Below are positions 60,498 to 64,000 of a stretch of DNA of 64,000 nucleotides, one piece after another. Under the pieces are notes generated by a model. That model was not told the DNA's origin, did no database searches, and saw only the letters and a list, made by a program, of their open reading frames with translations. Made by a program: the position numbers and the translations under genes. How positions within the stretch are numbered: position 1 is the stretch's first letter; each line of letters starts with the position of its first letter. The stretch lies in contig CAAGKM010000030.1 of NCBI GenBank assembly GCA_900770395.1, positions 434,001 through 498,000 of the forward strand, in the 5' to 3' direction. Source of the DNA: an uncultured Prevotella sp. (lineage in GTDB: Bacteria; Bacteroidota; Bacteroidia; Bacteroidales; Bacteroidaceae).

Positions 60498-61622
60498 ATG
60501 AATATTATCAAATCAACTCTTGCCGTTGCAGCAATGGCATTCTCGCTGACGGCAGGCGCACAGACCACCAGCGCACAGTCAGTATTGCAGACGATGCAGA
60601 AAGTGAACAACCGTTTTATGGATAACTATGCCGACCCGACAAGGGCAACACTTGTGAAAAGAATGCGACCAAGCAGCCTGTGGACACGCGCCGTGTACTA
60701 CGAGGGATTGATGGCTCTCTATGAGATTGACGCAGACAAGCGCTACATAGATTACACCGACCGTTGGGCAAACTTCCACGAATGGACTCCAAGAAAAGGC
60801 GTGACCACATGCGACGCAGATGACCAGTGCTGCTCACAAACTTACCTTGCACGATACATGCAAAGTGGAGGCGAGGAGAAAATAGCTAAGGTGAGGGAGA
60901 ATCTCGACTTGCAGATGAAGACCAAGATAGGATGGTGGACATGGATTGACGCCATACAGATGGCAATGCCAGTGTATGCCCAGATGGCGAAGATTACCGG
61001 TGAGCGCAAATACATGAACCATGCCATGAAGATGTACACATGGACACGCGACACACTTGCTGGAGGACTGTTCAACAAGAAAGAGGGACTGTGGTGGCGC
61101 GACAAGGAATATGTGCCGCCCTACAAGGAGAGCGACGGTGCCAACTGTTACTGGAGCCGTGGCAATGGTTGGGTGTATGCCACATACGTGAGAGTGCTCA
61201 ACCAGCTTGACAAAAAGGACAAATATTACAAGCCTCTGCTAAAAGACTTCCAGATGATGACCAAGGCTCTCGTGAAGTGTCAGCGTGAGGACGGTTTCTG
61301 GAATGTGAGTCTTACATCGAAGACAGCCTATCCCGGCATTGAGCTTACGGGCACAGCCCTCTTCCTCTACGGCATGAGCTGGGGCATCAACCGGGGATAT
61401 CTGAGCGAGAAGACCTACAAGCCAATCTGCGATAAGATTTGGGCGGCAATGGTCAAGGAGTGCGTTCACGACAACGGATTCCTGGGCTGGGTGCAGGGCA
61501 CAGGCAAAGACCCGTCGGCAGGACAGCCTCTGTCATACGACAAAATGCCCGACTTTGAGGACTACGGTACAGGATGTTTCCTGCTTGGCGGAGCAGAGTA
61601 CTACAAGTTGATAAACAAATAG
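60498..61622 (+). CDS. Unsaturated rhamnogalacturonyl hydrolase (GH105)
   Basis: 374 residues with signal peptide (LTAGAQ, residue 22). The alpha/alpha-barrel has WWTWIDAIQMAMPVYAQ with catalytic Asp151, GLWWRDKEYV, SDGANCYWSRGNGWVYATYV and DGFWNVSL, matching YteR/YesR-type enzymes. They remove the unsaturated galacturonic acid that a lyase leaves at the end of rhamnogalacturonan fragments, so a polysaccharide lyase should be encoded elsewhere. Spacing to GH2 is 30 bp. Confidence 0.92.
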   Translation: MNIIKSTLAVAAMAFSLTAGAQTTSAQSVLQTMQKVNNRFMDNYADPTRATLVKRMRPSSLWTRAVYYEGLMALYEIDADKRYIDYTDRWANFHEWTPRKGVTTCDADDQCCSQTYLARYMQSGGEEKIAKVRENLDLQMKTKIGWWTWIDAIQMAMPVYAQMAKITGERKYMNHAMKMYTWTRDTLAGGLFNKKEGLWWRDKEYVPPYKESDGANCYWSRGNGWVYATYVRVLNQLDKKDKYYKPLLKDFQMMTKALVKCQREDGFWNVSLTSKTAYPGIELTGTALFLYGMSWGINRGYLSEKTYKPICDKIWAAMVKECVHDNGFLGWVQGTGKDPSAGQPLSYDKMPDFEDYGTGCFLLGGAEYYKLINK

Positions 61623-61623
61623 A

Positions 61624-64000
61624 ATGACAAGGCATTTACACATCGCAGCACTTACAACCCTACTTTTGTGCACACAGAATATTACTGCGCAGACGCATCA
61701 ATGGCCAGAGCAGACACCTACGACAAAGGCGGGCAGCCGCTGGTGGTGGCTTGGCTCGGCGGTGGACAGGGAGAACCTGCAATGGACCATTCAGGAATAC
61801 GCCAAGGCTGGCATAGGCTCGCTTGAGATTACACCAGTATATGGCGTGAAGGGCAACGAGAGCCGTGAGCTGAAGTATCTGTCTGCGCAATGGATGGATG
61901 CGCTGAAGTTTACTGAAGAGGAGGGCAAGCGCAACGGAATACTTATTGACATGAACGCCGGTACAGGTTGGCCTTTCGGCGGTCCTAACGTGCCATTGGA
62001 GGAGGCGGCATGCAAGGCTGTAATTGTTGACACAGTGCTTACAGGCATAAGTTTTAAAGACATAGACCTCTCCGCACCTGCCAAAGAGCAGAAATACTCG
62101 GTGCTACAAAAGGTGATGGCGTTTAAGCTGTGTGGAGTGAGGAATGAGGAGTGTGGAGTTGACATTACACATTTTGTGAAGGACGGGAGGCTCACATGGG
62201 CATCCCAATTCAATACTCCTCATTCCTCACTCCACACTAAATGGCGCGTCATAGCACTATACGTAGGCCGCACACGACAGAAGGTGAAGCGTGCCGCCCC
62301 CGGTGGCGAGGGTTATGTGATAGATCATTTCGACCGTGATGCCGTCAGGCATTATCTTGGGAACCTTGAAAAGGCATTCGCCGCCACAAATACTCCATAT
62401 CCCCATACATTCTTCAACGACTCGTATGAGGTGTACGGAGCCGACTGGACTCCTACACTGCTCGACGAGTTTAAGAAACGTCGCGGATATGCGCTCGAAA
62501 GCAAGTTAGACAAACTGATTGACAACGACCCGCAGACACTCAGTGACTATCGCGAGACCCTTAGCGATATGCTGCTCGAGAACTTTACCGAACAATGGTC
62601 GGCATGGGCGCACAGTCACGGTGCAAAGACCCGCAACCAGGCACACGGCTCACCGGCAAACCTGATAGACGTTTACGCCGCCGTGGACATTCCTGAGATT
62701 GAGGGATTCGGACTGTCGGAGTTCGGCATCAAGGGACTGCGCAAGGATAATGGCTACACCCGTCCTAACTTCAGCGATGTGTCAATGCTCAAATACGCTT
62801 CATCGGCAGCACACATCACAGGAAAGCAACTGACATCGAGCGAGACTTTCACATGGCTTACGGAGCATTTCCGCACGTCGCTGTCGCAGATGAAGCCCGA
62901 CCTTGACCTGATGTTTACATGTGGCGTGAACCATGTTTTCTTCCATGGCACAGCATATTCGCCAAAGAACGATCCGTGGCCAGGCTGGAAGTTCTATGCG
63001 TCAATAGACATGTCGCCGACAAACAGTATTTGGCGTGATGCTCCTGAGCTGATGGCATACATAGACCGTTGTCAGCGCTTCCTTCAGATGGGAACACCCG
63101 ACAACGATTTTCTTATGTATCTGCCTGTGAGGGATATGTGGAGACAGAATGTCGACGGAAAGCGTCTCATGCAGTTTGACATCCACAACATGGACAAGAA
63201 ATCGCCGGAGTTTATAAAAGACGTGCTTGCTGTAGACCGCTTAGGATATGATGTTGACTATATCAGCGACCGCTACCTGCTGAGCACTACCTTCAGCAAC
63301 GGTATGTTGCGCACCGCCGCAGGCACACGCTACAAGGGACTGATTCTGCCCACAGGCTGCAACCTGCCCGAAAATGTGCGTCAGCATCTCGACAAACTGA
63401 AAGCGCAGGGCGCACACATCATATATAATATAGATGCTGAGACACTAAAAGGTGCGGCGCAGCCGGAGCAGATGCGCGTTGAGGGACTGCGGACAATACG
63501 AAGGAGCAACGCTGGCGGTCATCATTACTTCATCGCCAACCTCACACCTAACGACATCAGCAGGCGCATGAAGCTGGGCGTAAAGTGCAATAGTGCCACA
63601 TGGTTTAACCCGATGAACGGCAACATCACTCCTGCCGACATCAACGGCGACGGAGTGATGATAAGTATGCGCTCGGGAGAGTCAAGGATTTTGCAGTGTT
63701 CGGTGTCCAATGGACAGTGTTCAGCTGAGCAAAGCCAAACACTCAACACTAAAAAATCTTCACATAACACTCAATACATAACACTCAACAATCCTTGGAC
63801 TCTTTCGTTCATGGAGTCTTCTCCAAAAGTTGAAAAGACCTTCACACTGCCAAAGGTACAGACATGGGAAACACTTGACGATGATTCGGTAAAGGTGACG
63901 ATGGGCACAGGAGTATACACCACAACCATCAAGCTCAACAATAGGCAGGCAAAGCAACACTGGGAGATTGACCTTGGTGACGTGCGTGAGAGTGCAAGGG
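61624..64000 (+). CDS. Alpha-L-rhamnosidase (GH106), 3' end outside window
   Basis: Starts at ATG 61624, one base after the GH105 stop; 792 codons are seen without a stop. Signal peptide (TQNITAQ, residue 23). GH106 features: SRWWWLGSAVDRENLQWTIQ, GIGSLEITPVYG, GTGWPFGGPNVPLEEAAC, TFFNDSYEVYGADWTP and LTSSETFTWLTEHFRTSL. It would cut terminal rhamnose from rhamnogalacturonan. Two stretches look foreign: near codon 170-205 (flanked by a 22-bp inverted repeat) and near codon 690-720 (CSVSNGQCSAEQSQTLNTKK and Ser/Thr-rich sequence). Confidence 0.9.
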   Translation, partial: MTRHLHIAALTTLLLCTQNITAQTHQWPEQTPTTKAGSRWWWLGSAVDRENLQWTIQEYAKAGIGSLEITPVYGVKGNESRELKYLSAQWMDALKFTEEEGKRNGILIDMNAGTGWPFGGPNVPLEEAACKAVIVDTVLTGISFKDIDLSAPAKEQKYSVLQKVMAFKLCGVRNEECGVDITHFVKDGRLTWASQFNTPHSSLHTKWRVIALYVGRTRQKVKRAAPGGEGYVIDHFDRDAVRHYLGNLEKAFAATNTPYPHTFFNDSYEVYGADWTPTLLDEFKKRRGYALESKLDKLIDNDPQTLSDYRETLSDMLLENFTEQWSAWAHSHGAKTRNQAHGSPANLIDVYAAVDIPEIEGFGLSEFGIKGLRKDNGYTRPNFSDVSMLKYASSAAHITGKQLTSSETFTWLTEHFRTSLSQMKPDLDLMFTCGVNHVFFHGTAYSPKNDPWPGWKFYASIDMSPTNSIWRDAPELMAYIDRCQRFLQMGTPDNDFLMYLPVRDMWRQNVDGKRLMQFDIHNMDKKSPEFIKDVLAVDRLGYDVDYISDRYLLSTTFSNGMLRTAAGTRYKGLILPTGCNLPENVRQHLDKLKAQGAHIIYNIDAETLKGAAQPEQMRVEGLRTIRRSNAGGHHYFIANLTPNDISRRMKLGVKCNSATWFNPMNGNITPADINGDGVMISMRSGESRILQCSVSNGQCSAEQSQTLNTKKSSHNTQYITLNNPWTLSFMESSPKVEKTFTLPKVQTWETLDDDSVKVTMGTGVYTTTIKLNNRQAKQHWEIDLGDVRESAR
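62131..62236. repeat. 22-bp perfect inverted repeat inside the GH106 reading frame
   Basis: Arm 62131-62152 (begins TGTGGAGTGAGGAATG) is the exact reverse complement of 62215-62236. The 62 bp between them stay in frame. It is translated as GVRNEECGV on one side and TPHSSLHTK on the other, unlike the surrounding domain. Confidence 0.85.

Overview
The window comes from a Bacteroidales genome, most likely Prevotellaceae. Supporting signs: promoters of the TAnnTTTG type with little or no Shine-Dalgarno, type IX secretion genes porU and porV, a SusC/SusD pair controlled by an ECF sigma factor and a FecR anti-sigma, short Prevotella-style C-terminal sorting motifs, and a pectin/xylan enzyme block. 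No rRNA, tRNA or CRISPR array was recognised.

Layout. 1-6.8 kb is core chromosome: the 3' part of tsf, a fumarylacetoacetate hydrolase-fold enzyme, porU, porV and ispF. 7.1-26.4 kb was one short operon of four ATGA-coupled genes (a DKNYY-repeat lipoprotein, a 59-residue membrane protein, a 74-residue protein and a 131-residue membrane protein). A mobile element of about 17.4 kb has integrated inside the third gene, so its halves now lie at 8460-8552 and 25901-26044. The element carries two tandem tyrosine recombinases, an excisionase-like protein, a MobC-like protein and a relaxase, but no conjugation apparatus, so it is mobilizable rather than self-transmissible. Its cargo is an eleven-gene minus-strand redox cluster with a divergent AraC-family regulator.

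The cargo is the most interesting part. It combines four flavodoxin/FMN-reductase-fold proteins with an aldo/keto reductase, a flavin reductase, a tautomerase, a cupin, a carboxymuconolactone-decarboxylase-like protein, an ACMSD-type amidohydrolase and a surface lipoprotein. Six of the eleven carry export signals and one flavodoxin carries a type IX sorting domain. Three pairs of an ATTACGGA-type repeat, each pair spaced exactly 21 bp, lie at the araC promoter, the cluster promoter and an internal promoter. They look like the operators of a self-contained regulon.

26.5-36.5 kb is housekeeping: ABC exporter, miaB, proA, a PAP2 membrane phosphatase/transferase, a U32 peptidase, alkaline phosphatase, an HU-like protein with three palindromic repeats in its leader, and a DUF3109 protein. 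36.6-49.8 kb is one long plus-strand nutrient-uptake locus: ECF sigma, FecR, SusC with an STN domain, SusD, two lipoproteins, a DUF4105 protein, a secreted repeat protein and two TlpA-like thioredoxins. It has no glycoside hydrolase, so its substrate may not be a glycan. 49.9-51.5 kb holds argE and a TrmH-type methyltransferase.

51.5-64 kb is a polysaccharide-degradation block: alpha-amylase, GH67 alpha-glucuronidase, queH, GH28, GH2, GH105 and the start of a GH106 rhamnosidase. GH28, GH2, GH105 and GH106 fit rhamnogalacturonan-I breakdown. The amylase and GH28 genes share a promoter architecture with a LacI-type operator. Intergenic palindromes at 53.5-53.8 kb and an inverted repeat inside the rhamnosidase reading frame are the main unexplained repeats. 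All functional calls rest on reading motifs and context; no database search was possible.
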